64,000 nt of DNA from Chalara sp. BL73 (lineage: Eukaryota; Ascomycota; Leotiomycetes; Helotiales): NCBI GenBank assembly GCA_918026815.1, contig CAKJVC010000017.1:682001-746000 (forward strand), given 5' to 3'. The notes under the pieces were generated by a model. That model was not told the origin of the DNA and did not search any database. It saw only the letters and a list, made by a program, of their open reading frames with translations. Position 1 is the first letter of the stretch, and each line of letters begins with the position of its first letter. Shown in pieces: positions 33,961 to 46,972 of the stretch. Position numbers and translations under genes: made by a program.

Positions 33961-36482
33961 CTACCCTATGTATACTGGCATCTTACTGTTCCAGTATTCG
34001 CTTGGTAAAGGGGGTGAACCGGCTAACATCACATGACTTCTCTGCCAACAGAACGCCCGGAAGATCATGCTGAGCCACGCATCTTCTATTTCCTGCTCAG
34101 ATAGAGGCGGTGACTCTGCGTGAAGTGGATGGGCTTTATATTGATCTACTATGTTTGAGACCAATTTTGGCAGATTGGTGAAATATGATTCCATACTCCT
34201 GAGAAGCTCGATATCCTAGGACCCAAATTTTAGCCTCAGGTTCGGCACGTTTTGTGCCATCAGTCGAACTTACTGGTTCAAGGATCAGATACGGATCTGC
34301 TCCTGTACCGGGGACACTCAAGTTTGTCAGAGGTTCCGTAGCAAAAGCAAGATGCTCAAGGACAAGGTTGCTGTAATCTACGCTACTTTTGCGAAGATAC
34401 TCCGTCATCTCAAAATGATATCTGGACACATATTGTCAGCACCTTAACAAAATCTCGCGAGCACACTCACCTGATGACAATATCCTTAGCAATTTTGGCA
34501 TCGTAAACATCCGCTGGGTTATCTTCAAGCTCCCACGCATCCCATAAATCCTCTTGGAGCCATCTGCCTGACGATTTACCGTTGAGATTTACAAGGCAAC
34601 GCTGAATGCGCTGGGACTGATCACTTGGGTGGGTTCGGCCAGCATTGAGCCGCTGTAATTGAACTTCAAAGACTCGAAAACCTTCTTCACATGATGTGAC
34701 ACCTTTGGCGTACTGGGTGGGGGTTGGGATATTTCGTGCCCATATGAATGGCGCGGCTTTTGTTGTCAACATCGCTGAGCATATTGGAATCTACTCCTTG
34801 ACCATCAGTGCTTGAGTATGGTAAATTGAGGCCGCTCATTAAGTCATTTCATGGCCCCACACGTTTTGGTCGAAGTATGAGCAAGATATTGACGAGGAAA
34901 GATCCAGGGTCACCTACAAGGTCGTTAAGGCCAGGAATAAACTTGCTATCCCCAGTCATCGCCGTTTTCAAACGCTTCAAAATACCTTTTAGACGGGGAG
35001 GGTTGATATATTGTCTACCAAATACAGGTCAGGGTTTGCGGCTATACACTGATCTGAAATTATGAAATACTCACGAGCGCGGAACTAGTCTATTTATTGT
35101 AAGTGCAACGCCCTCATATGAACTCACGTCAATAGCGTAGCTGTCATAATTGTTGGTTATACCAAACAATCGTGTATCGAGTTCCACAAGCCCAAAGCCT
35201 AATTTATCCGCCTCTTTTACTGGGATGTAAGCGCACGTAACAAGGTTTTGACGAGAAGTATACGTGTACTGAATGACCGTTCCTAAAGATCTGACCATTG
35301 TTGAGGTGATAACATGGCCATTGCCTTCAGCTCTCACTATGTATCAGGTGATGTCAGCCGGCGCAAAATAAATTCGCAGCAGACTTAACTAGAAAGCAGC
35401 ACTCTAAATCAGGCTTCACTTACGGGATCCAGCTCCTGGGTCAAAGGATTTCCATGTCATCCCAAGTCGACGTGCCATGATGGCAATATCCGACACTGTG
35501 GAGCTCGCCAAAGGTCGTAAAACATCAGGAGGCATGAAATCCCACCCTTTGTTAATGAGTTCGACCACAGGAATCATAGAATCATTTTCATCTGAACCAG
35601 GCTGCTGGGGGAAATACTTCACAGCCTCTTGTCCCTGCCTGTGTAACATTGCTAGAAGTGGCACCCAGCAAGCCAGCTGATCGCTCCCATAATATCGATT
35701 CGCATTAAAGGACCCCCAGCCTGGATATGTCATGCTTCTTTGGAGAGATTCGGGGCTATTTATTAGAGGATGGTCGAACCCCTCAAGTCCTATTCCCTGC
35801 GAGTCGTAACTTCTAGAGCGTCAAGTTAGCAAGTAGTCCTCAACGTCAATGATGATGCAAAGGAGAGAGTCCCTGCAAGAGGAATTTCCGAATGCTTCTG
35901 GAGAAGCTTAGCGACAATCAATACGTGATCCGAAACAAGACATGCTGAACGTCTCAAAACATGTCTTTCGGAATGAGTGGGTTACGATCTAACTGTTTCA
36001 TTATACCAAGGAAACTGGATATAGTAGCACGGAAGAATAAATGGGGGTCATGGATATTGAATCTTGGTACAGAGCTACTGTTTTGCAAAGTACGCTGTAT
36101 TCATGAGAATGAATTTGGTGCGCTTATGCTCGCAACTTCACGGTAGTAAACGCTGACCATACTGAGTCATCGTTACGCTCAAAGGACATCATGATTTCTT
36201 CAGAGCATCGTTGATCACTCAAAAATCGACTTACCCGCTCCAGCGTACTTCCGTAGGTATAGGCCCATATCTGATCCTAGGTACAGCGAAAGTGGTCTCA
36301 AATCTAAACTCCTTCCACCGCCAGCGAAGTTTAGTTTTTTGAGCCCATAGGCCCATGACGGAGGCCTGGCATCGCCTCAAGCCGTCGGCAGTCGCAAAAT
36401 ACTGCTGTAGAAGCTGACCTGTTGTAGTAAACAAGGCAACAAGAGACACGATGAGTGCAGCTAAGGCAACCGAGTCGGCCAT
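33961..36482 (-). CDS. Fungal-specific modin-like protein
   Basis: Seven exons close in phase: 36482-36235, 35812-35424, 35336-35075, 35014-34863, 34774-34471, 34421-34274 and 34215-33961, 585 residues. It begins with a hydrophobic helix and the conserved-looking block LLQQYFATADGLRRCQASVMG, followed by WAQKTKLRWRWKEFRFET. Later blocks include KGWDFMPPDVLRP, TVSDIAIMARRLGM, RAEGNGHVITSTMVRSLGT and DAWLSMIFRAFCW. I associate this arrangement with a family of filamentous-fungal proteins labelled modin in some genomes; function unknown to me. The first intron (422 bases) is unusually long and the fifth donor-acceptor pair (GTGTGG at 34862) is weak, so an extra exon or different border is possible there. 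Confidence 0.72.
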
Positions 36483-38584
36483 AGTGTCTCGCCTCTTCCC
36501 TAGCTAAAAATGCGTGATATATCTGCTGTCTGCTGCTCAGATGGACAATTCGGAATGGTGCGCAAGAACAAAACATGAGGGTCTACAATCACTCAATACG
36601 CGTGGAGGAGCCATCTAGGGAGCACCTCAGTCTTGAAGGCAACGCGGAAGCATGAAAACAGAGAAGAATAAAGGTAAAGTAAAAGAAGCAACGGATGGCA
36701 AGCTATACTCTTCAGACGGGTCAGAGTTGCTCCTATTGTTTAGATGCTCGTTGTTGAACTCATGGGTCGGTGAAAGCTGCCTGGCGAGCGATGGACGTGA
36801 GAATTTGATGGTCCACCAATCACAGCCTTGAAGAAATGAACCTGGATGCCAAGAATCACAAGCCAAATACCTGAGCACATAAATATCTCCCATGTGCCCC
36901 CCCAGCCTCCATTACTGATTGTCACCGCTACTGCTGTGGCCGTGTGGTTCATACTATACCAGCCTTTTGCATTTCTTCCCCCGGGCAGATACCCAAGAGC
37001 AAAACAGCACTGGTGCAAAGCTAGTTCGAGGCAGATTCTATTCTTTGAATCTATGCTCGATTACATTCAAAACGACAGACAGGTTCATGATCACTCTGCT
37101 TGAATCTGCCGTTCGCACATGTTGATTGTATAGCAAAACTGAGCAAGCTCCTGCAACTGGAGCTCGATTCCTTCGAGTGATTGTGCGAGATCCGTCCTGT
37201 ATGACGTTTCAACCTGCTCAGAATCAGCAGCCATTCCACCAATAACTCGAAATGGAATTATCTATCGATGAGTATCGCGAATACTACACAAAGAATATGG
37301 GCTGGGTGAAAGATACTTGGGCGACGAGAATCTACAGAGGGAGCGACCGAGTATCGACGGCTAGCAATATGGGTTTGCTATTTCGTGGGAAGGTGCCACC
37401 TCCCCGACAGCTCGGCGATCCTGGTCCTTGACTTGGGGAAAGCAAAGATCATGCATGATCTCTTGGTGCTGCAGCCTTTGAACTTGTGCGCAAACAGAGA
37501 TGGCTCTTACGTCTTTTTGCGTGTCTGCTCGATAGGCTTCAACCGTGGTACAAGCACTTCGAGGTCGCAACCTGTGGTTCAGACTCGAATTGATTGTCTC
37601 GACACAACTACCAGGTCGTCGCCAATGGCTCTCCACCAGGCTCCGCACTGTGGTGTCGGCATATTTCCTGCCGTAGGACTGAGTCCATCTGGATATGACT
37701 CTTAAATGTTTAGTAAGTATTCTCGGGAGAAGGGTAGTGTACATCCCTCGATTTTCTTCTTACTCTGTACTCATTTCCGCAAGCGCTCCTTTGCCAAAGG
37801 CTCCTTCCGTCTTTCTTGTGCTCTCAGTATCCAATGCCCATTTCCCTCCTTTCTTCTCTCTGTACACCAACATATCCACAGACATCTCTTCGCAACAATA
37901 GTTTCATTTTCATATTTCCAAGCAGCATACTTCCTATGCGATAGCATGCCCTATCAAGGAGCATTCGACGTGGCATCGAATGTTGTCTACACCTGCAAGC
38001 ACCTACTATACGCACCATGCGATTAGGCTGCCACTATACAAACAGGTTGAAAGCTTGCCAACATTCCCTAGCCACTGCGGCGGCTGACGGACTTAATGGT
38101 TGCATGCTGTCAGCATACAAGATTGAATTACTGAGCCGGGATTTTTAGGCAATTCTACAACACGCGTTGTGATCTGTCCGAGGCTAGGTACGGCATTGTC
38201 GTCCACTAAGCAAGAACTTTGAATTGGACAAACTTGATAGGAGATGCGTTGGGCTCAACAAATTCTTCGACATCCAAGAACATTTAAACAAAATATATTA
38301 CAATATCAAAGATAAACCTTGGATTATTCTTTCAGGTCACCCATCTTGTCACGAACAACGATTTTGTTAAGTCAAAAGCCAACCAGGTGAGCAGGAATAA
38401 AAGTCAGGCCTCGGCCGAGGCTCAACAAGCACGTGAAGCTGTCTTAGATTGGCCAGCCCCAACTCAACACCTTTAACCTCCCATTATTTCCAGCCTCGCA
38501 TTCTGTTGATTCATCGTCCGTATTCAAATCGATCAAACCTGCTGCCTTTTGAGACTTTTATCCACCTGTCAGTCAGAAATAACC
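36483..38584. other. Intergenic region upstream of the acyl-CoA synthetase
   Basis: Apart from the doubtful small gene at 36740-37235, I see nothing coding. From about 37740 to 37900 the + strand is rich in C and T, and another pyrimidine-rich piece near 38455-38580 leads into the ATG at 38585, suggesting leader sequence. Confidence 0.4.
36740..37235 (-). CDS. Possible small membrane protein, model unresolved
   Basis: Two coding-looking pieces on the minus strand: a 47-residue start (MAADSEQVETSYRTDLAQSL, ATG near 37235) and, further on, an open piece with a conserved-looking GYLPGGRNAKGWYSMNHTAT followed by a membrane helix (IFMCSGIWLVILGIQVHFF) ending near 36740. I could not find a splice that joins them in phase. 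They may be one small gene with an intron I misplace, or a decayed gene. No family recognised. Confidence 0.3.
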
Positions 38585-41199
38585 ATGGCGTCGTTGAAAA
38601 CAGCACATCTGCCAGCTCGGATGACCAGGAAACCGCCATTTACACTGGATGCCCCTGACTCCACACTTGTGCCAGGCGAGACGATTCCCCGACGTAATGC
38701 AAAAACTTATGAAAAACTCGTGACATCTCCTGAGGAAGGTATTTTGACCATCTTTGATATCGTGAAGCGGGGTGCGGAGAAGTTCGGGGATGCAGATGCT
38801 CTGGGGACCCGGACCTTGGTCAAAACTCACAAAGAAGTCAAGAAAGTTGAGAAGATCGTTGATGGGCAAGTTCAAGAGGTTGACAAGGAATGGACTTATT
38901 TTGAACTCAGTGGGTACAACCATATTAGCTTCAAGCAATATGAGACCCTTGTTCTACAGATTGGGGCAGGTCTTCGACAGCTAGGACTTGTCCCAGAGGA
39001 TAAAGTCCATATGTTTGCTTCTACTAGGTAATGTTGTGTTATTGTTGATCTACATATGCTAACACTTTTAGTGCTAATTGGCTATCAATTGCTCATGGAT
39101 CTATGTCTCAATCCATTGCCATTGTCACGGCTTATGACACCCTTGGAGAAGACGGTTTGCGTCATTCGCTGGTATCTACCAAAGCCAAGGCAATCTACCT
39201 TGAGCCACATTTACTAAGCATATTCATCAAAACCTTGGGCGCAGCTACAAGTATCCAGTATATCATTCTGAACAGTAGCAAGGCGAGCCCTCCACCAGCC
39301 AAGAATCTTGAGGCCCTTAAGTCTGATTATCCTCACATCAAAGTTCTCAGCTATGACGAACTACGGAAACTTGGAGAGGAAAACCCAGTTGAGCCCACAC
39401 CACCAAGTCCACAAGATCTTTGTTGTATTATGTATACATCAGGAAGTAGCGGAACTCCAAAGGGTGTCCCTATCAAGCACAAATCTGTTGTTGCTGCAGG
39501 TATGTTGTCGCCTAGGATTTTGTATGATGACATCTAATAGCTGAAAGTGGCCGGTGCAACGACGTGCGTCGGAGGCTCTCTTGGTCCAGGTGATAGATTG
39601 CTTGCATATCTTCCCCTAGCGCACATTTTCGAGTTCGTTTTCGAGAATGCATGTCTTTACTGGGGAGGAACAATGGGTTACGGCTCCATCCGAACTCTGT
39701 CCCAAGCAAATTGCCGTAACTGCCTAGGCGATATTCAGGAGTATAAGCCTACACTCATGGTCGGAATCCCAACTGTATGGGAAACTGTTAGGAAGGGTAT
39801 AATTGCAAATGTTAACAAAGGTGGACTCTTGATTCGCGCCCTATTTTGGAGTGCGATATATGGCAAGCAGTAAGCAGCCTCAACGGCTCGTTGACTATAA
39901 CCCTGCTAACAACAATAGATTCTTGGATAGGAACGGGCTACCCGGGTCTTGGGTACTAGATGCCACAGTACTAAAGCAGGTGAAGGCAGCGACAGGTGGT
40001 CGTCTGCGTTTCTGTATGAATGGTGCGGCACCAATTGCGAAGGAGACCCAGGAATTTATCTCCACTGCCATATCACCACTCATTAATGGTTATGGCATGA
40101 CTGAAACAACAGCGTAAGATTCCTGAATACTCATCTTACTAGTCACATGCTAATTCGTGTACAGAATGGGATCCCTCTGTGACCCAAAGGCATGGACTAC
40201 CTCGGCCGTCGGCGACGTGCCGTCTTGCATCGAGATCAAGCTAGTTGATTTTGCGGAGGCAGGATATCTGGCAACGAATAAGCCCAATCCTCAAGGTGAA
40301 GTCTGGATACGTGGCGAGAGCGTGATGGAAAAGTATTGGGATGATGAAGAGACTACGAAGGAGGCTATTGCAGAGGGAGGGTAAGACCTCCGAGTTTACC
40401 CATTCCACTAATTACACTGCTACCTTTGCTAACACTACTGGAAGATGGTTTAAAACTGGCGACATTGGCGAATGGGACAAGAACGGACATCTTAAGATCA
40501 TCGACCGCAAAAAAAATTTAGTCAAGACCTTGAATGGGGAATACCTGGCACTTGAAAAACTAGAATCTGTTTTCCGCTCTGCAACGGTAGTATCAAATAT
40601 CTGCGTGTATGCATCGATCGAAGAGACAAATCCGGTGGCGATCATTGTTCCAGCTGAACCTGCGCTCAAAGAGTTGGCAAAGAATATTGGCGTTGACGAA
40701 CAGAGGGACGTCGGAGAGCTTGGTAGGTTTTCCTTGATATTGACCGATAATTTGGCCCAGTTGTTCGAAAGGGCCCGAATTCTTTTCCCAAGCAGCAAAA
40801 ATGCTAACTAGAATGCTGCAGTGAACGATATAAAGGTCCAACAGGAGATCCTTAAGCAATTACAGGCAGTGGGCAAGAGAGCTGGATTGGCGAGCATGGA
40901 AATTGTAGCTGGGGTCATCGTAAGCGATGAAGAGTGGACAGCGCAGAATGTATGTCTGCCCTTTTAATTTGGCATCTCTACCTCATTTGCGTTGGATGGG
41001 ATGAGTAAGGTGTCTAGGTAGAGCTCGTGGTAGAGCTTTATCTGTGCATTCTGAAAACTTCCATGACGGCGGACAGAAGCTGATCTCTTCACAGAATTTG
41101 ATCACGACTACGAATAAGCTTAACCGTAGGGCTATTTCTGAGAGGTATCAAAAGGATATCAAACATGCATATGAGAAGAGCAGGGGGGGAAAGAAGTAG
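38585..41199 (+). CDS. Long-chain fatty-acid-CoA ligase (Faa1/Faa4 type)
   Basis: Eight exons: 38585-39027, 39072-39499, 39548-39869, 39919-40113, 40165-40380, 40445-40722, 40822-40949 and 41095-41199; all phases agree, 704 residues. The AMP-binding P-loop reads YTSGSSGTPKGV (about 269-280), the second motif is GYGMTETTA, and the fatty-acyl signature is visible as TGDIGEW followed by IIDRKKNLVKTLNGEY. The C-terminus NLITTTNKLNRRAISERYQ is typical of the yeast Faa1 group. The enzyme activates long-chain fatty acids to acyl-CoA for lipid synthesis, uptake or beta-oxidation. No peroxisomal SKL-type end (it ends GGKK), so a lipid-droplet, ER or cytosolic site is more likely than peroxisome. Confidence 0.93.
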
Positions 41200-41515
41200 A
41201 TTGGCTGGGTAAGAGAAAGCAGCAACAGGTGGTAAGGGGGAGAAAATTGGAACCGAAATTGGCGGCTTGAAAGGCACGGACCTCGAGTGCTTGTGTAAAG
41301 GTTATTGCATGGGCTGTAATGAATTAATACTTGTTTTGCAATGTTCTGTTTCGATTAAGACACGTGTGAGGCTGATGATAGGTTATGGTAAGATGGGAAA
41401 AGTAGGTAACTTGAGCGTGAATGATAATCATCCACAGTTATTTCGAAAGCTCGGAACAATTCAAGAAACCATAGATATCTCGTCAGATTCTATACCTATG
41501 AAAATTAAATACAGC
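41200..41515. other. Convergent 3' region
   Basis: About 0.3 kb between the stop codons of converging genes; should hold both 3' UTRs. Nothing else seen. Confidence 0.5.
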
Positions 41516-43450
41516 CTACCAAGGCGCCACCTCTCCCTCCTTTGGCTTCTCAACCCGTACGACCTTATCGCAGTTCAGCAGGCACAGCGGATCGAATGCC
41601 AGCTTCAGTCTCCTCATGGCATCCACGGTGGTCTCGCCTAGCTCATGGGGAAGGTAATCCCGCTTTACGAGCCCGACGCCGTGCTCGCCTGTCACGGTGC
41701 CCTCCATTTCCACGGCGCGCTTGACCATACGGTGCACGACTTCTTCGGCCTCATGGCGGCGGCTATTCGGGTAGAGGAGGATTGCTGGAGTTTCGTTAGC
41801 TCGAACATCGTGAGGGGAGATGGATGGGGGTGGAAAGGGAAATAGGAAGAAATGGGGCAGCTCACTATGGAAGTTACCATCGCCTACATGTCCTACGATC
41901 GAGCAGAACAGTCCGCTCTTAGCAACATCCTCCTTTGTCTCGTTGATGATGTCTGGGAGCCTACTGATTGGGACCGCCACGTCCCCTGTCCACACGTGCT
42001 CGTCTTCGCTCGTCTTCATAGCGATCACGGACCAGAGTGCCTCTTTCCGAGCGCTCCACAGCTCTGCCTGCTCTTCTTCGTTCTTGGCGAACTCAAACGT
42101 TTTACTACCCGTTCCTTTCGCGAGGGTTTTTACGATGCCGATCTGCTCTTTCACGGCACTAGGGGTGCCGGCGAACTTGAAGAACAAAGTCGGCGCTTCA
42201 TTCCATGTTTTTGAGGTCGTACCTGCTACGTTAATGCATTTCATCTGCACGTCATCCAGGATCTCGATCGCGGCTATAGGAACACCTTGTCCCACCACTT
42301 TGGCCACGCAGTCCGCTGCCTGTCGGATACTATTGAAGCTGGCCACAGCCACAGATGTGCTGTTCGGCTTCGTAGTAAGTTTCAGAGTAGCTTCTGTAAC
42401 GAGCCCCAGGGTGCCTTCGGACCCAATGAAGATCTTGGTCAGATCGTATCCAGCGCTGCTCTTCCGTGGCCGTTGCCGCGTTTTGATGATGGTACCATCA
42501 GCAAGAACGACTGTAAGGCTGAGCACCCATTCACGCATTGTGCCATAGCGATAGGCATTCGTGCCGCTGCAGCCTGTACCAACCATTCCTCCAATCATCG
42601 CGCCTGGGCCTGGGTCGGGTGGGAAGAATAAGTTCTCCTTTGCAAGCACCTCATTGAGGTGCTCCCATCCTACTGCTGGCTGGACCACGGCGTCCATGTC
42701 CCCTGTGTTCAGATGTAAAATCTTGTCCATCCTTCCAAAGTCTATACTTATCCCTCCCCTCGTAGCCGCAAAGTGCCCCTCTAAGCTCGTTCCTCCTGAG
42801 TACGCAGTGACGGGGATCCGTCTCTGATGGCAGATCTTCATGATCTTGCTGACCTCCTCTGTGCTTGTAGGGAAAACAACCATGAATGGAACCTCGTCTG
42901 CTTTCTGGCGATGCGTACTCCAGTCGCTTCCGGCATGTGAGACTTTATCGGAATCAAGCGTTGATACATTTTCCTTCCCGACAATCTCTACAAAGTCTGC
43001 CCACGCAGCCTCTAGATTTGAGCCCGAAACATTGTGTTTTGGAGGTGTGGTCTTCGATAGAGGCAGCGTAGAGCTGATATCTGGGGGTTTCAGGCCATGC
43101 CGTCCTAGGTAGTATCCTCCCAGTCCCACGAAAACAATTACTATACAAAATGTCAGCCTCCAAGCCTATATGCTCTAAAAAGCGTGCCTACCAAATGTCA
43201 AAGCCAAAGTCCTTCCGCTCCCACTGTCCTCCCTCTGCTGCGCAAACCTCACTCGTTCAGCCCGCTCCTTGATCAAGCGATCCCCCGTACTCTTATACAG
43301 CTGCCCGGTAAAGGACCCTTTCGGTTGCTCCTTCTCCGTAGATTCCCAGCGCAGTTGCTGATGCGAGACTTTATAGCAGACCTTCGAAGCCTGCAAAGCT
43401 CTGGTTGCGCTCTTCAGAGCTCTCAAAGGAGCTCGGCTTTGCAGAGACAT
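41516..43450 (-). CDS. Mitochondrial D-lactate dehydrogenase (cytochrome), FAD-linked
   Basis: Exons 43450-43192, 43140-41866 and 41784-41516 give 600 residues in phase. The Arg/Ser/Leu-rich N-terminus (MSLQSRAPLRALKSATRALQ) is a mitochondrial presequence, and a membrane helix (LALTFVIVFVGLGGYYLG) follows near 82-99. The FAD-binding PCMH domain shows PVTAYSGGTSLEGH, GTGCSGTNAYRYG and FIGSEGTLGLVTEATLKL. The C-terminal oxidase domain has GHVGDGNFH and EGTVTGEHGVGLVKRDYL. The enzyme oxidises D-lactate to pyruvate and passes electrons to cytochrome c in the intermembrane space, as Dld1 does in yeast. The second intron (81 bases) falls just after GDGNFH, a conserved position that confirms its borders. 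Confidence 0.93.
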
Positions 43451-44265
43451 GGCGGGACACTTCTGCCTTATCGAAGGGGAATTTGCGCCATTGAGGCTTA
43501 ATATAAACTTCTGAGAATAGGCCTGTACAACGGCGAGAATAGAGCAGGAAGGATAGGATAGGTGGGGGTGTTACTATTGATGCAGGTATGAGCTGCTTGT
43601 GGATGTCCAATTCGCCATTTTTTGGCGAAAGGAGCTCTTCCCCACACTTTCCATGCTAGTTTACCAACCCGGTCGGGCCGCTCGGGTAGGAACCCTGTCG
43701 GCTTATTGCATGCTGAAAGTCTAGCTACAGTAGATATGGTATGTGCATTCACATTCGTCAATTCATTCTATATTACAACCATGGAATCATAAAGGGAATA
43801 CTAAGATCAGTGAAAGGAGGTGTTTAGGCTAGTCTGAATTTGCCTGCGGCTCCTCATAATTCATGATCAGAGGACTGCAAAATATGCTTTCATTCAATAC
43901 TCTTCTTCGTTGAAACTCATATATTAAAAACAACATGTCCCAGATGAGCCTTCGGGAAATCATGAAATGCCCTTCTCCTTCAACTAAGAGAAGCTAGTAT
44001 ACACACATGGTTGAGAACGCCGAAAATAAAACAAACCGCGATGTCGCTGCGCTGGAAGAACCAAACAACTCCTTGGGAATCCGTAGATTCACAGAACTCC
44101 ATTCAAGTCAATATTTATCCCACATATCCGCACTTTTTGGGGGGGGGGGGTTAAAAACTCCAGTCCCCGACAACACTGTTTCGTTGAATAATCCTTCAAA
44201 TATTCCATGATTTCGTAGCCATCCACTACAGATTGTTTTCTCCTAGTATAAGAATCTTACAGTAA
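43451..44265. other. Intergenic region with G12 tract
   Basis: Contains the promoter and leader of the D-lactate dehydrogenase gene (minus strand) and the 3' UTR of the Clr5-domain gene. No coding sequence supported. Confidence 0.45.
44139..44150 (+). repeat. Homopolymer of twelve G
   Basis: A T5G12TTA5 context. It is the longest G-run in the window; length may be uncertain because of sequencing error. Confidence 0.85.
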
Positions 44266-46295
44266 TTAGGCCTTCCATGCAGTCACCAGTTGCACTTGGA
44301 AGGTTGGCTTGACGTGATTGATGGCAGAGAGGTATGCCTCCAACTCATCATCCTGATCTATAGGAATGGTAATCTCGTGACCACTTTGTTGTTTGATAAC
44401 GCCTTCAATTCGCAGCGTAAGGGTGCCAGGGAATTTTGAGCAAGCGACCTCGCGAAGCTCACCAACCGAAATCAAACTGAGCGTGCTCATCCACATCCTA
44501 GAACTTGGTGAGAAGTCTGAGTCTTGGTGGAGACGGAAGTAGACAGCAATAGTTGCAGGACTGGCTTGATATGCTTGATGACTCGCAAATCCTTGGGTAG
44601 GGGACTGTTGTCCATATGGCGCATATTGCATACCTCGACCCATGCCAAGACCTTGATCACTAACAGACGCAATAGCAAGAAGATTTGGGTCAATTTGCAT
44701 GTTGTCATGGCCAATCATGACCTGAGGATGTGGTGGAATCTGTTGAATTTGGCGAGTTTGTGCACGTTGAACTTGATTTTGCGACGCTTGTGATTGGGCC
44801 TGAGCACGTGTAGCGGTTTGAACAAGGTTATGATGAGAACTTGGCTGAAACGGGATATCTTGGGTAGGGTCGAACTGAGGCAAGCCGACTTGTGGAAGTG
44901 GCTGTTGCACTTGCGATCCAGCTTCGACGAACGTAGCCTCCAGCTTCTTCTTCCGTGTAGGGTCACGCTTGGTTTGATCATCACGAAGCCGCTTCATAAC
45001 ATCACGGCATAGTACTTCCATAGCTTTCACCCTGTGCTCGTGTTGAGGATCGGCATCTCCTTGGGCCATGATGTTTTGCAGCAATTCAGAGCCGTTGATC
45101 CACTGTGCTTTCAACTCTTTCCAATGCTCGTCGCCCGCCTCAAGTTTGCTTGTGAAGTGATCCGCCTTAAGAACTTGATAGAAAGCGTTACGCAGTTGAC
45201 GCGATTCCTCTGGGTTGACTCCAAGAGCATTTTTAGCCTCAGCTATAGTCATGCGTCGTTCCATTGTTCTCATACGCTTTGTGACATCGCCACAGATAAC
45301 ATCCAACGAGAGTTTCTTATGCTCCTGATTTTCTAGGTTACCCCAAATCACATTCTGCAGGTGAGGAGTCTCTTGAACGAGTCTTGACTTGGCAGATTCC
45401 CACTTCTCGGGTCCGGCAATAGTCTTCTTTATGATGCCTTCTTGTTCACAAATTTCCTGGAATTTGTCGCGGACGAGACGGTATAAGGTAGAGTCAAGAC
45501 TCAAATAAGTCTTGCTCTCATCAATGGTGGTTTCTGAGGGAAAGCGAGGCGGTCCTGGGGGATCTGCGGGAAGGCCGGCCCATCCACGGGTGCGACGGCG
45601 GCGCTTGCGAGTGGCCCATCGTTCAGCAGATTCGGCTTGCAGCTTTGCTAAACGCTCCTGTCTCTTTTGCAGAACCTCCGGACTCAAAGGTGGCGATTCA
45701 GCGCGCGTTGCACGTACTGGCATTTGTATAGATAGGCCATCGATGTTTTCATCATCTCCTTCCGCATCTGCCAATTGTCCGCCGTCAGGATAGAGTGATG
45801 CCTGAAGTTGGCTGATGATATCTTGGTCCGAAGCTGCCTTTTTATTATTCTTCATACCATTTGGAATGCGCAACAGCCACCGGTTCTTTGCTCGTACTCG
45901 CATCAATTCCCGCTCCTTTATTTCGTGCCCTTCCTCGTTGAGGATGCGAAGCATCTCCCGCTGAGAGGTATTGCAGTCCCATAGCTCCTTGATACGCTGG
46001 ACGAGGGCGGCATTCTTGTGAGCTGGATGTTGCTTTGACGGGAAGTCCCAGCGCTTGAATTGTGTTTGGAAGGCACGCTTGCTAAGAAAAATAAAAGTAA
46101 GTACGGTCGTCGACAGGGGATTGTGATGCTTCGTTGTACGGAGAGGCGTTCTGGCACATCAAGCTACTAAAAAACGTACCTAGGAGCAAACTTATGTTCC
46201 TTCTTCATGAACTCCATGATCTCCTCCAATGACTTCTTTTCCTCAATGTACATCTTGTAGCATATGTCCTCCTTGTCCTCCCAGTCGTACACCAT
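44266..46295 (-). CDS. Clr5-domain protein
   Basis: Exons 46295-46180 and 46081-44266, 643 residues. The N-terminal DWEDKEDICYKMYIEEKKSL followed by KRAFQTQFKRWDFPSKQ is the Clr5 domain, a fungal N-terminal module of about 50 residues; the intron cuts it after KFAPS. A lysine/arginine-rich helix with KELMRVRAKNRWLLR-like content follows. The middle (about 200-380) is helical and charged with two related segments (RLVRDKFQEICEQEGI and LRNAFYQVLKADHF), then a Gln-rich region and a folded C-terminal part (MSTLSLISVGELREVACSKF). A nuclear role is likely because Clr5 proteins are linked to transcription or silencing; the exact function is unknown. Confidence 0.82.
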
Positions 46296-46972
46296 CTTGA
46301 TTTTGTGCGCAAAGCGACTTTGCCTCCCCTTCAACACGGTATCTGATATTGGAAGCGCAGATGAGCTATTGAGGTTGCCGGAATGTTGCGTTGACTGAAG
46401 ATGACGGTGACCGTTGTGTTGCTCTTTCGTGACAAGCTGAGCTTAGCGCGTCTTGGTCAATTCACGTGATAAAGTCAGGCTATTCCATTTTCGGCCTTAG
46501 GGGCTTGTGCGGCATCCTCATTGATATTTCTCAACGCCGGTCCTTAACTAACTTTTATGTTTAAATAGTATATAAAGTATACAAATTTCATGGAAAATAT
46601 AACCTGTCATGTCGGTATACACGTGCTTTGAAGCCGAGTAACAAATTTGCCAGATAAAAATAAGGCGATCCAAAATCTTGGAAGTTAGCTCTAGCCCTAC
46701 GTAATGAACTTTTAAAAGTCACTCAGCCAGTCTCTTTCTCATAGATTTCCACCATTATTCTTGTGCTCGACATGTCCTGTGTCTACTACGTACACATTAC
46801 TTATTGATGTATGTTTAGATCTAATTGTAGTACAGCCAAGTCATCCCAGTTGAGACAGAGGCTTCAAGCCCTCTGCGCGAGAAAGCCTCTTCATTCAGCA
46901 CGTCTTTGCTTTTTCTGATCTGTGAATTTATAATACTCCAATATTTCCTTCTTCCTTACACAGGACATACTG
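46296..46972. other. Divergent intergenic region
   Basis: Promoter space between the Clr5-domain gene (minus) and the GH64 gene (plus). AT-rich centre with TAGTATATAAAGTATAC near 46566. No gene seen. Confidence 0.45.

Noticed and set aside
42500..43130. Plus-strand open frames over the D-lactate dehydrogenase
   Set aside because: Antisense shadows; the minus strand carries the complete FAD-oxidase motifs.
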